Source of the DNA: Treponema sp.
GTDB lineage: Bacteria > Spirochaetota > Spirochaetia > Treponematales > Treponemataceae
DNA: 34,995 nucleotides
NCBI GenBank assembly: GCA_024695625.1
Contig: JAILHV010000055.1
Coordinates: 1 to 34,995 of the forward strand
Direction of reading: 5' to 3'
The notes below the pieces were generated by a model. It was not told the origin of the DNA and did no database searches. It saw only the letters and a program-made list of their open reading frames with translations. Made by a program: the position numbers and the translations under genes. Positions 9,569-15,416 of the stretch are shown here, one piece after another. The first letter of the stretch is position 1, and each line of letters opens with the position of its first letter.

Positions 9569-9805
9569 TTAATTACTTTTATAATTTAAGTTTACATTGT
9601 TTACAACGCAAATATCCCCAACATCACATTCTAGCGCAATACAAATCTTCTTAAGGCTTTCCATTGAAATAAATTCGCCTTTACTAAGCTTAGCAACTAT
9701 ATTCGTTGTAATGCCTGCAAGAGGAATCAAATCGGTTTTATTTTTAATTCCTTTGGTTTTCATCATATTCCAAAGCTTCTGATAATCCACATCCACACTA
9801 TCCAT
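9569..9805 (-). CDS. Small Cro/C1-type HTH regulator heading the helicase operon
   Basis: A 78-residue protein of the short HTH_26 (YozG-like) type, with KNKTDLIPLAGITTNIVAKLSKGEFIS as its helix-turn-helix and the family ending SLKKICIALECDVGDI. Such stand-alone regulators often repress their own mobile or defence genes. It precedes the giant helicase by 17 nt on the same strand and is probably the operon's own switch. The start is uncertain: the ATG at 9805 overlaps a perfect TATAAT (9804-9809), so a transcript from that promoter cannot include it. The GTG at 9796 lies 7 nt after the -10 box and gives a start (then DVDYQKLW) typical of the family. I keep the longest frame as the interval but consider 9796 the likelier start. 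Confidence 0.78.
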   Translation of the reverse strand: MDSVDVDYQKLWNMMKTKGIKNKTDLIPLAGITTNIVAKLSKGEFISMESLKKICIALECDVGDICVVNNVNLNYKSN

Positions 9806-9814
9806 TATACCACA
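9804..9814 (-). promoter_or_regulatory. Extended -10 promoter of the helicase operon
   Basis: On the minus strand the sequence reads TGTGGTATAATG, containing a perfect TATAAT preceded by the TG of an extended -10 element. No convincing -35 box lies 16-18 nt upstream, which is usual for extended -10 promoters. The expected transcript start is near 9796-9797, inside the longest frame of the HTH gene. The same 12-mer occurs upstream of the second Fic gene at 13653-13664. Confidence 0.6.
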
Positions 9815-9984
9815 GTTTAACTAAAAAAGGATGAATATAATCACGAAATATCAAATATTTTTATTAATACAACTTTGAAGCAAATACTGTCCATTCTCTA
9901 CACCCAATACCGACCATAATACATCCCAAAGAAAGGCCTTTATTGCCACTCTTTACAATTTGTAATTTTTTTTCAACAAATGTA

Positions 9985-10013
9985 TTGACACAATCAACTT
10001 TTTGCAGTAGAAT
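9985..10013 (+). promoter_or_regulatory. Sigma-70 promoter of the XRE-ImmA operon
   Basis: TTGACA (9985-9990), a 17-nt spacer and TAGAAT (10008-10013) form a near-consensus promoter. The transcript should begin near 10020, leaving a leader of about 80 nt before the XRE gene that contains two inverted repeats. The AT-rich stretch 9815-9984 between this promoter and the divergent helicase operon shows nothing else that I can support. Confidence 0.8.
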
Positions 10014-10035
10014 AAACACAACTTGAGAAACCAGA

Positions 10036-10056
10036 GTAAGATGAAATTCATCTTAC
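10036..10056. promoter_or_regulatory. Palindromic operator candidate in the XRE leader
   Basis: A perfect 10-bp inverted repeat, GTAAGATGAA and its complement, separated by a single A. It lies about 16-36 nt downstream of the predicted transcript start, a position where a bound dimeric XRE repressor would block transcription. Autoregulation is therefore likely but is inference. A second perfect repeat (CTGCGGA, gtt, TCCGCAG) at 10065-10081 lies just upstream of the ribosome binding site and could form an RNA hairpin. Confidence 0.6.
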
Positions 10057-10098
10057 AAGAAAAACTGCGGAGTTTCCGCAGGAAATGGGCAGGGGCAT

Positions 10099-10482
10099 AT
10101 GACAGAAATCGCAAAGTTTCTTCGGAAGTTGCGCATTGACAACGATCAGAGCTTAGGCGATATGGCAGACAAAATTGACTTTTCTGCCGCTTATCTTTCG
10201 GCAATCGAGAACGGAAAACGTATCGCACCGGAAGAGATGAAAGACAATCTTTTTGCAAAGTACAGTCTTTCAGACGAACAAAAGCTTGAGTTTGCGCGAC
10301 TTGTTGCAGAATCAAGGGAGAAGGTCGAAATCGGCCTCAAGGGTATTCAGCAGGACATTCTGCCTGAATATGTAGACACAGCTGTTATGTTTGCGCACGA
10401 CTTGTCGCAGATGAACAGGCAGCAACTTGCAGAAGTAAAGGAGTTCTTGCAAAAAATGAAGTCGGAAGCTAAGCCTATGTAG
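10099..10482 (+). CDS. XRE-family transcriptional regulator
   Basis: A 127-residue protein with an N-terminal HTH_3 domain: KFLRKLRIDNDQSLGDMADK, then the recognition-helix region SAAYLSAIENGKRIAPEE typical of lambda-repressor-like folds. The C-terminal 60 residues are helical and probably dimerise. AGGGG lies 3 nt before the ATG. It forms a two-gene operon with the ImmA-like protease, whose ATG follows 15 nt after its stop codon. In phages and integrative elements, such pairs consist of a repressor and the protease that removes it, as in ImmR/ImmA of ICEBs1. The palindrome at 10036-10056 is its likely operator. The family is clear; the inducing signal is unknown. Confidence 0.85.
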   Translation: MTEIAKFLRKLRIDNDQSLGDMADKIDFSAAYLSAIENGKRIAPEEMKDNLFAKYSLSDEQKLEFARLVAESREKVEIGLKGIQQDILPEYVDTAVMFAHDLSQMNRQQLAEVKEFLQKMKSEAKPM

Positions 10483-10497
10483 CATGGAGGTTATTTG

Positions 10498-11148
10498 ATG
10501 GCAGATCAGATTAGTGTAGTTGGTACCGTCATCCTTATGATGATTGTGGATTTTACAAAGATGGCAGTCGAGTTCAAGAAATTCTTTGGGCTCGACTCCT
10601 CACAAACTTTTCCCGCGCTGAGCATTGCAGAAAACAAACTCTGCATGGCAGACAATCATTTTGAGTTCAATGTGATTGCAGACAGCGAGTGGAACTGCAA
10701 AGAAAGCGTTCAGGCTTATTACAAACATTCAGAACATCACCACGAGATTGGCATAAAGGAATCTGTTTACAAGAAGGCTTGCAACGGCGACAAGACTGCA
10801 CTTGTTTCCATTGCGCATGAAATTTCGCACTGGGGTCTGATCAACTATTTTAATATTAACATTGGCATAAAAGAGATTGAAAAGCTTGATGCCTTTTCAA
10901 GAGTCATTGCTATGAACATATACGAAAACATAGCAGACTTGCTTACAACCTTGCTTGTATTCAGCGAGGATGAGTTACTTAAAGCACAAAGCGCAGGAGA
11001 TGCGGATTTTAGCTCTTGTATGAGCGAGAACCAGATTTCTCTTGCGCTCTTTTATTGCCAGAACCATGAAACTCTTACAGAGAGTTTTATGAAACGAATT
11101 GCGTCTAAAATCATGGCACAAAATCAGCAGAAATGGAGGATTTTTTAG
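10498..11148 (+). CDS. ImmA/IrrE-like metallopeptidase
   Basis: A 216-residue protein with a zinc-protease HExxH motif, AHEISHWGL, in its middle, followed by helices containing NIYENIADLL that could supply the third zinc ligand. Family members cleave XRE repressors or act as stress-response regulators, and the gene directly follows an XRE gene, as expected for an antirepressor pair. The ATG at 10498 is chosen because GGAGG (10486-10490) lies 7 nt upstream; the TTG immediately before it is also in frame. The N-terminal 60 residues do not match anything I recognise. An alternative role is a toxin or sensor protease paired with an XRE antitoxin. Confidence 0.7.
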   Translation: MADQISVVGTVILMMIVDFTKMAVEFKKFFGLDSSQTFPALSIAENKLCMADNHFEFNVIADSEWNCKESVQAYYKHSEHHHEIGIKESVYKKACNGDKTALVSIAHEISHWGLINYFNINIGIKEIEKLDAFSRVIAMNIYENIADLLTTLLVFSEDELLKAQSAGDADFSSCMSENQISLALFYCQNHETLTESFMKRIASKIMAQNQQKWRIF

Positions 11149-11161
11149 ATGGCCTTAGTGC

Positions 11162-11202
11162 AAAAAAAATAGCCTCTGTTTAATTGGCGTTAAACAAAGG
11201 CT
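11162..11202 (-). terminator. Intrinsic terminator, leftward (T8)
   Basis: On the minus strand AGCCT, TGTTTAA and their complements form a 12-13 bp stem with one mismatch and a 6-nt loop (11171-11202). An A and eight T residues follow (11162-11169). The T tract is only on the leftward side, so the unit mainly ends leftward transcription. For the rightward XRE-ImmA operon, which stops at 11148, the stem is followed by only three T residues and would be weak. Confidence 0.8.
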
Positions 11203-11235
11203 TTGCATAGATTCCATAATAGAACCTAAACTAAT
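11164..11235 (-). ncRNA. Candidate small RNA between the ImmA and DUF4469 genes
   Basis: A consensus promoter (TTGACA at 11265-11270, 17-nt spacer, TATAAT at 11242-11247, all minus strand) fires leftward, and about 70 nt downstream lies a strong intrinsic terminator with a T8 tract. No leftward protein gene of normal size lies between them. The predicted transcript runs from about 11235 to 11164. A 20-codon frame beginning MESMQSLC runs into the terminator, with no clear ribosome binding site. An RNA gene is the simplest reading, but the element could also be a promoter-terminator unit left by a mobile element. No known RNA family is recognised. Confidence 0.5.
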
Positions 11236-11261
11236 TACTCTATTATACTACATATCTATGC
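11205..11261. repeat. Nested 57-bp imperfect palindrome
   Basis: Two nested perfect 8-bp inverted repeats share a centre: GCATAGAT (11205-11212) with ATCTATGC (11254-11261), and ATAATAGA (11216-11223) with TCTATTAT (11239-11246). The element overlaps the leftward promoter. It could be an operator, a cruciform or the end of a small mobile element. Further right, ATGGTGGTC (11375-11383) pairs perfectly with GACCACCAT (11405-11413), so the whole gene-free stretch 11149-11433 is rich in dyad symmetry. Confidence 0.6.
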
Positions 11262-11270
11262 TTCTGTCAA
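11242..11270 (-). promoter_or_regulatory. Perfect-consensus sigma-70 promoter, leftward
   Basis: TTGACA, a 17-nt spacer and TATAAT on the minus strand match the consensus at all twelve hexamer positions. This is rare, and it is the only such promoter I noticed in the window. Its -10 box lies in the right arm of an inverted repeat (11216-11223 and 11239-11246), so it may be controlled by a bound protein or by strand structure. Its only downstream product before a terminator is about 70 nt of RNA. Confidence 0.75.
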
Positions 11271-11433
11271 AGACTTTTTTTCTTGCAGCAGTGTTTTGGG
11301 AAATATGGACTCTGCTTTGAGTTTTGGTCTTGCACCGTTCCGTTGTGTTCGGCTTTGACAAAACATTTTAATCCATGGTGGTCTTTTACCGTAAGGCGCA
11401 AAGCGACCACCATTCAAAGAGGCATAGAATATT

Positions 11434-12198
11434 ATGGTAGCTTCTAATTTCAAAAACGCAGACAGCATTCTTAGCGTTACTCTGCGTAAAAATCAGTTTT
11501 CATCTGATGAAAATTCTTTTATTGGACGTGTAACAAGAAACACAGTATCTCTTGAAAATTTAATAGCATCAATTTCCGAAAAAAACGAGGGTGTTAGTCC
11601 CTACATGATTCAGCATGTAGCAAACCTTTTGGGAAACGAGATGCTTCGCGCTTGCCAAAACGGAAACGCGGTAGACGTGCTTGGAATAGGAATCATGTAC
11701 ATTGGAATTGCAGGCATTGTCTCTGGAGAGAATCCAGGAGAATCAAGCATACCAGGCTTTAAGATTTGCTTTACTCCGAGTACAAAGGCTCAGGAAGCGG
11801 TAGACAGTCTTAAGGTTGACAAGGTGATTATCGCAGACTCAGCACCTGTGTTTGATAGGATAATTAACACCTTCAACCAGAACGAAAACCGTATTCTTTC
11901 CAAAGGTAAAGGTGTAAAGGTTACAGGCAGCCGCCTTAAACTTTTGGGCGAAGACTCAGGTCTTTGGTTTGCCCCACTCGAAGAAGACGGCTCTGTCTGC
12001 AAAGACGAATCAAAATGGACAAGTGTAAATTCAGAAACGATTAGTGCCAACAAACCCAAGTCACTTGAATTCTACGTTCCAGATTCCCTTGCGGAAGGCT
12101 CTTACTGCATCGTCCTAAGAACACGCTGGTGTTCAGGAGACAAGGAATTAAAATCTCCTGTAAGTGCAATAAGTAAAACTATTACCATAGCGGCATAA
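11434..12198 (+). CDS. DUF4469-type protein with HU-like N-terminus and Ig-like C-terminus
   Basis: A 254-residue protein. Residues 1-100 resemble the HU/IHF-like DNA-binding fold used by this family (NSFIGRVTRNTVSLENLI, then VLGIGIMYIGIAG). Residues 150-254 have the strand-rich DUF4469 layout, with VKVTGSRLKLLGEDSG and a final strand with alternating basic and hydrophobic residues. There is no signal peptide, so it is probably cytoplasmic or nucleoid-associated. AGAGG lies 11 nt before the ATG, which is rather long. A strong intrinsic terminator follows 9 nt after the stop codon, so it appears to be a single-gene unit. Proteins of this group are often found near mobile elements in Bacteroidetes and Treponema; their function is unknown. 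Confidence 0.75.
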   Translation: MVASNFKNADSILSVTLRKNQFSSDENSFIGRVTRNTVSLENLIASISEKNEGVSPYMIQHVANLLGNEMLRACQNGNAVDVLGIGIMYIGIAGIVSGENPGESSIPGFKICFTPSTKAQEAVDSLKVDKVIIADSAPVFDRIINTFNQNENRILSKGKGVKVTGSRLKLLGEDSGLWFAPLEEDGSVCKDESKWTSVNSETISANKPKSLEFYVPDSLAEGSYCIVLRTRWCSGDKELKSPVSAISKTITIAA

Positions 12199-12206
12199 GC
12201 CTTAGG

Positions 12207-12244
12207 GGCTTTCTGTATTTTTGTAATGCAGGAAGCCTTTTTTT
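12207..12244 (+). terminator. Intrinsic terminator after the DUF4469 gene
   Basis: GGCTT pairs with AAGCC, extended inward by a wobble pair and CTG/CAG, around an AT-rich loop. Seven T residues follow (12238-12244). It lies 9 nt after the stop codon at 12198 and separates this gene from the convergent Fic gene. Confidence 0.8.
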
Positions 12245-12289
12245 AATATACAAGACGTTCTGTGGATTTCTACAAGGTGCATATCTTTT

Positions 12290-13423
12290 TCACTCGATAA
12301 CTTCCCAGCGGCCGTTTTTATCTGCACCGATACGCTGAATGATGCCCTGCTCCTGCATTTTTTTCATGTTGCGATTTACAGTCTCGCGGGCTAGAGATAA
12401 TTCTTTTGCAATTTCTGTCTGAGAAACAAATTGATTTTGTTTTATGGTTGTAATTATATCTTGTTGTACCACTGTTAAATTTACAGTGACTTTACTGTGA
12501 CTTTCGTGTGATTTTTGTGTATCATTTATAGGCTGATTTTTCTCCGAACTTTTTTGATTATCTCCGAACTTTTTGATGTATCCATCATAATCAATATGGG
12601 TATAGCGGTTTTTAAGTTCGTTGTTTTCGCCAAGCAGAATGTTGCGGAAGAACTTTTCAAGGTATTCCATATTCATATAAATGCCCTTCTGCATGTTTGT
12701 ATAATTTGCGCGGACTAAAGCATTTCGGAAGTACCAGCTGTGTTTTTCAAATGGTTCGTTGTTTACATTAAAGCCTAACGAACGAAGATATTTGATTGTA
12801 AAAACAGCGGTTGTTCTTGTATTGCCCTCTCCAAATGGATGAATCTGCCACATGTTCGCAACAAATCGTGTAATATGCTTTACAGCATCTTCCTTTGACA
12901 ATTTGGAATAGTCAAAGTTTTTTTCTGTTTCAAAATCATATTTTAGCGTTTCTTTAATCAGGTCAGCATTGGCATACAAAACTGTGTCACCATTTAAAAC
13001 CCATTCTTTTTTTGTGATATTGTAGTCACGGAATTTTCCAGCTTTCACTTTATAAAATACGCCTTTGAATAAACGCTCGTGAATCGATAATAATTGATTA
13101 GGAGTAAAACTAAAAGATTTTTCGGAAAGCAGTTCTGTAATTCTAGTCGAGACTTTATCTGCTTCTTCCTTGTCATCATCATCTTCGGGACGGGATATTT
13201 TTGATTTGTAATAAGAGTCTATAAGTTTTTTTGCTTCTTCAATTGAAATCTCACCTTCAATATTACGCTTTGCAGTTTCGTAAAGGTATTTTGAAGGAGT
13301 AAGCCCATCAACCTGCTGCAAGCCTGTTGCTATTGACCAGGCAATGCTTTTTTCTTTTTTGTCAGGCTCGCCTTCGCGGATGTAGGATTCAAAATCTATT
13401 TCAAAAGGATTTTTTTCTTGCAT
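12290..13423 (-). CDS. Fic-family protein with C-terminal MarR-like HTH (second copy)
   Basis: This 377-residue protein is a close paralogue of the one at 278-1384. The first 270 residues align almost without gaps, including the catalytic HPFGEGNTRT and the N-terminal VbhA-like segment (KRNIEGEISIEEAKK, here with the canonical Glu). The C-terminal domain is different: VSQTEIAKELSLARETVNRNMKKM is a MarR/HTH_24-type helix-turn-helix instead of a DeoR-like one. The linker carries short degenerate repeats (KSHESHSKVTVNLTV). I chose the ATG at 13423 because GGAG lies 5 nt upstream; a GTG at 13429 overlaps that site. It stands alone, reads leftward, and probably depends on the extended -10 promoter at 13654-13664. 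It could be a self-regulated AMPylase or toxin; the target is unknown. Confidence 0.88.
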   Translation of the reverse strand: MQEKNPFEIDFESYIREGEPDKKEKSIAWSIATGLQQVDGLTPSKYLYETAKRNIEGEISIEEAKKLIDSYYKSKISRPEDDDDKEEADKVSTRITELLSEKSFSFTPNQLLSIHERLFKGVFYKVKAGKFRDYNITKKEWVLNGDTVLYANADLIKETLKYDFETEKNFDYSKLSKEDAVKHITRFVANMWQIHPFGEGNTRTTAVFTIKYLRSLGFNVNNEPFEKHSWYFRNALVRANYTNMQKGIYMNMEYLEKFFRNILLGENNELKNRYTHIDYDGYIKKFGDNQKSSEKNQPINDTQKSHESHSKVTVNLTVVQQDIITTIKQNQFVSQTEIAKELSLARETVNRNMKKMQEQGIIQRIGADKNGRWEVIE

Positions 13424-13534
13424 GTTCACTCCATAATTATTAACAAACGGATTTACTCAGACCTAACGGTCTTCGCTATTTTTTAATAGGGTTAACCGTT
13501 CCTACAGTCTAATCTTGTAGCTGAAATCTTTGAT

Positions 13535-13651
13535 CTAGCCGTAGTTAGCATTGCTTGTCGGTGGTACTGTATAACCGTTCCAGCGGGCATTGTTTGAAAG
13601 TTCCCAGTGTCCGTTTTTATCTGCACCGATACGTTTTATTATGCCATACCA
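13535..13651 (-). pseudogene. 3' remnant of a third Fic gene
   Basis: On the minus strand a start-less frame of 38 codons reads GIIKRIGADKNGHWELS, nearly identical to the last residues of the Fic protein at 12290-13423 (GIIQRIGADKNGRWEV), then continues about 18 residues to a TAG at 13535-13537. The similarity ends abruptly at about 13645, where unrelated sequence with a -10 box begins. It looks like what is left after deletion or recombination of an adjacent Fic copy. It now forms part of the leader of the intact Fic gene downstream. Confidence 0.7.
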
Positions 13652-13652
13652 T

Positions 13653-13664
13653 CATTATACCACA
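13653..13664 (-). promoter_or_regulatory. Extended -10 promoter upstream of the second Fic gene
   Basis: The minus strand reads TGTGGTATAATG, identical over 12 nt to the promoter of the HTH-helicase operon at 9803-9814. No good -35 is seen. The leader to the Fic ATG at 13423 is about 220 nt, contains the Fic remnant, and holds short perfect hairpins (AGACC/GGTCT and CTATT/AATAG near 13455-13495). Shared sequence suggests, but does not prove, shared control. Confidence 0.5.
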
Positions 13665-13741
13665 CTCCCCAAGAAATTAAAAGTTTGCAAAAAAAGGCTT
13701 CTGTAAACGACGCGCAAGGGATTGGAGCCGCGCCGGAGGCG

Positions 13742-13838
13742 TTCCCGGTGGGTGAATTGTTAGGGGTGTTTTTAGTGATGATTAAAATGGCGTTGCGGGC
13801 AGGATGAAAAGTTTTTTTTTTCTGCCAACCACCGGGAA
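13742..13838. repeat. GC-rich fold-back element
   Basis: The perfect 10-bp arms TTCCCGGTGG (13742-13751) and CCACCGGGAA (13829-13838) enclose about 77 bp. GC-rich flanks (13705-13741 and 13839-13880) contrast with the AT-rich surroundings. Related wording occurs in the GC-rich tracts at 17933-18160 and 26485-26605, suggesting a dispersed extragenic repeat family. Together with the Fic remnant, this accounts for most of the gene-free stretch 13430-13955. Confidence 0.5.
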
Positions 13839-13901
13839 TGGAGCGCGTAAGACGCGGAACGGCGGAAAGCCCGGTTTTTGCGAAAGCAAAAATGCGCCCA
13901 T

Positions 13902-13934
13902 AAAAAAAGCCCTGCAACAAATGCGTTACAGGGC
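13902..13934 (-). terminator. Intrinsic terminator of the oad operon
   Basis: On the minus strand GCCCTG pairs with CAGGGC, with an inner AAC/GTT pairing, and seven T residues follow (13902-13908). It begins 22 nt after the oadB stop codon. Confidence 0.85.
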
Positions 13935-13955
13935 ATTGCGATAAAGTTTATGTTA

Positions 13956-15401
13956 TTACAAACCGTACGTGGCTATAAAGACACCGGCTGCAATTGCGGT
14001 TCCGATAACGCCAGAAACGTTGGGGCCCATTGCATTCATCAGGAGGAAGTTTGAAGGATCATATTCCTGGCCAACTTTGTTTGCAACGCGGGCTGCCATT
14101 GGAACGGCAGAAACACCGGCAGAACCGATGAACGGGTTGATTTTCTTTCCCTTTGGAAGGAAGAGGTTCATGATTTTTGCCATGCACAAACCGCCGGCCG
14201 TAGCAACAGAGAATGCCACGAGTCCAAGAAGGATGATTCCGGCAGACTCTGGGCGGATGATGTTTTCCGGAGTCATCTGGCTTCCAACGCCAAGAGAAAG
14301 CAAAATGGAAACGATGTTCATAAGCTCGTTTTCCATTGTCTTTGAAAGGCGCTGAACACAACCTGCCTCGTGCACAAAGTTACCGAATGCAAGCATACCA
14401 ATAAGCGGTGCTGCAGGCGGCAAAAGGAGGATTGTAAGAATAAGGAGCATGAGCGGGAACAATACGCGCTCAGTCTTGCTTACAGGGCGAAGCTGATCCA
14501 TGTGAATCAGGCGTTCCTTCTTTGTGGTAAGAAGCTTCATGATTGGTGGCTGAATCATTGGAACAAGTGCCATGTACGAATATGCGGCAACTGCGATTAC
14601 AGCCATAAGCTCTGGTGCAAGCTTGCCGGAAACGTAGATTGATGTAGGACCGTCCGCGCCACCGATGATTGCGATTGCACATGCCTGCATGATGTTGTAG
14701 TTAAGTCCAAAGATGTCCATTACGGCAACACCGAAGAGCGTAAAGAATACGCCGAACTGTGCGGCACCGCCAAGGATTGCAGTCTTTGGGTTAGCAATAA
14801 GCGGGCCAAAGTCCGTCATTGCGCCAATGCCCATAAAGATGAGCATGGGGAAGAATTCGTTTCCAACACCAGCCTTGTAGATGATTGCAAGCATACCGTC
14901 GGGAAGGTTACCCATACCAGCACCCGGAATGTTTACAAGAATCGTACCGAATCCAATCGGGATAAGGAGAAGCGGTTCAAATCCCTTTGCAACTGCAAGG
15001 TATACAATAAGGAAGCCGACCGCAATCATGATTACGTACTGCCAGCCTGGCTTTGCGGGAGAGTTTGCAAGTTCTGCCTCGCCAGCCTTCTTTTTTGCTT
15101 CAGCTTCCAAAGCCTTTCTTTGGGACTCTGCCCTTTCCTCTGCGGTTTCCTGATGAATCATCTTGTAGATACCGGTAGACTTTCCAATGTTCCTGATGAA
15201 CTGTGTTACGGAAATGTCCTTTGAACCGTGCCAGTCTTCCGTACCTACGATTACCCTTTCAAGACCTTCGCTATTTGTGGCCGCAGCAGCACTGCCGTCA
15301 CTTGCCAAAGCCTTTGTGCCAAAGGAAACAACTCCAGCGGCAAAAAGCATGACAAGCATGATAAGGAATATTTTCTTGCTATACTGAACTTTTGAATTCA
15401 T
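13956..15401 (-). CDS. oadB: Oxaloacetate decarboxylase beta subunit, Na+-translocating
   Basis: OadB is the membrane subunit that decarboxylates carboxybiotin and exports Na+. The 481-residue sequence has the conserved [15 protein letters not shown] (with the Na+-site Asp), [11 protein letters not shown], and the C-terminal [12 protein letters not shown] of the family, with many membrane segments from about residue 120. Members usually have about 380-430 residues. This one adds about 115 residues at the front: a signal-peptide-like segment (residues 10-33, ending near ALAS), then a soluble stretch with [18 protein letters not shown] and a charged Ala/Glu/Lys helix. GGAG lies 8 nt before the ATG. 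The gene follows oadA by 15 nt and is followed by the operon terminator. The core assignment is firm; the role of the extension is unknown. Confidence 0.95.
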   Translation of the reverse strand: MNSKVQYSKKIFLIMLVMLFAAGVVSFGTKALASDGSAAAATNSEGLERVIVGTEDWHGSKDISVTQFIRNIGKSTGIYKMIHQETAEERAESQRKALEAEAKKKAGEAELANSPAKPGWQYVIMIAVGFLIVYLAVAKGFEPLLLIPIGFGTILVNIPGAGMGNLPDGMLAIIYKAGVGNEFFPMLIFMGIGAMTDFGPLIANPKTAILGGAAQFGVFFTLFGVAVMDIFGLNYNIMQACAIAIIGGADGPTSIYVSGKLAPELMAVIAVAAYSYMALVPMIQPPIMKLLTTKKERLIHMDQLRPVSKTERVLFPLMLLILTILLLPPAAPLIGMLAFGNFVHEAGCVQRLSKTMENELMNIVSILLSLGVGSQMTPENIIRPESAGIILLGLVAFSVATAGGLCMAKIMNLFLPKGKKINPFIGSAGVSAVPMAARVANKVGQEYDPSNFLLMNAMGPNVSGVIGTAIAAGVFIATYGL

Positions 15402-15416
15402 ATCTTTCTCCAGTCC

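Noticed and set aside
11256..11468. A 70-codon leftward frame ending in KSLTEA between the ImmA and DUF4469 genes
   Set aside because: Its front part overlaps the DUF4469 gene and its last codons are the -35 box of the leftward promoter. It has no ribosome binding site, and I cannot tie it to a protein family. It might be translated, but the promoter-plus-terminator reading explains the region better.
13639..13920. A 93-codon leftward frame across the GC-rich fold-back element
   Set aside because: It runs through the inverted repeat and the oad terminator, and its composition follows the repeat rather than a protein.
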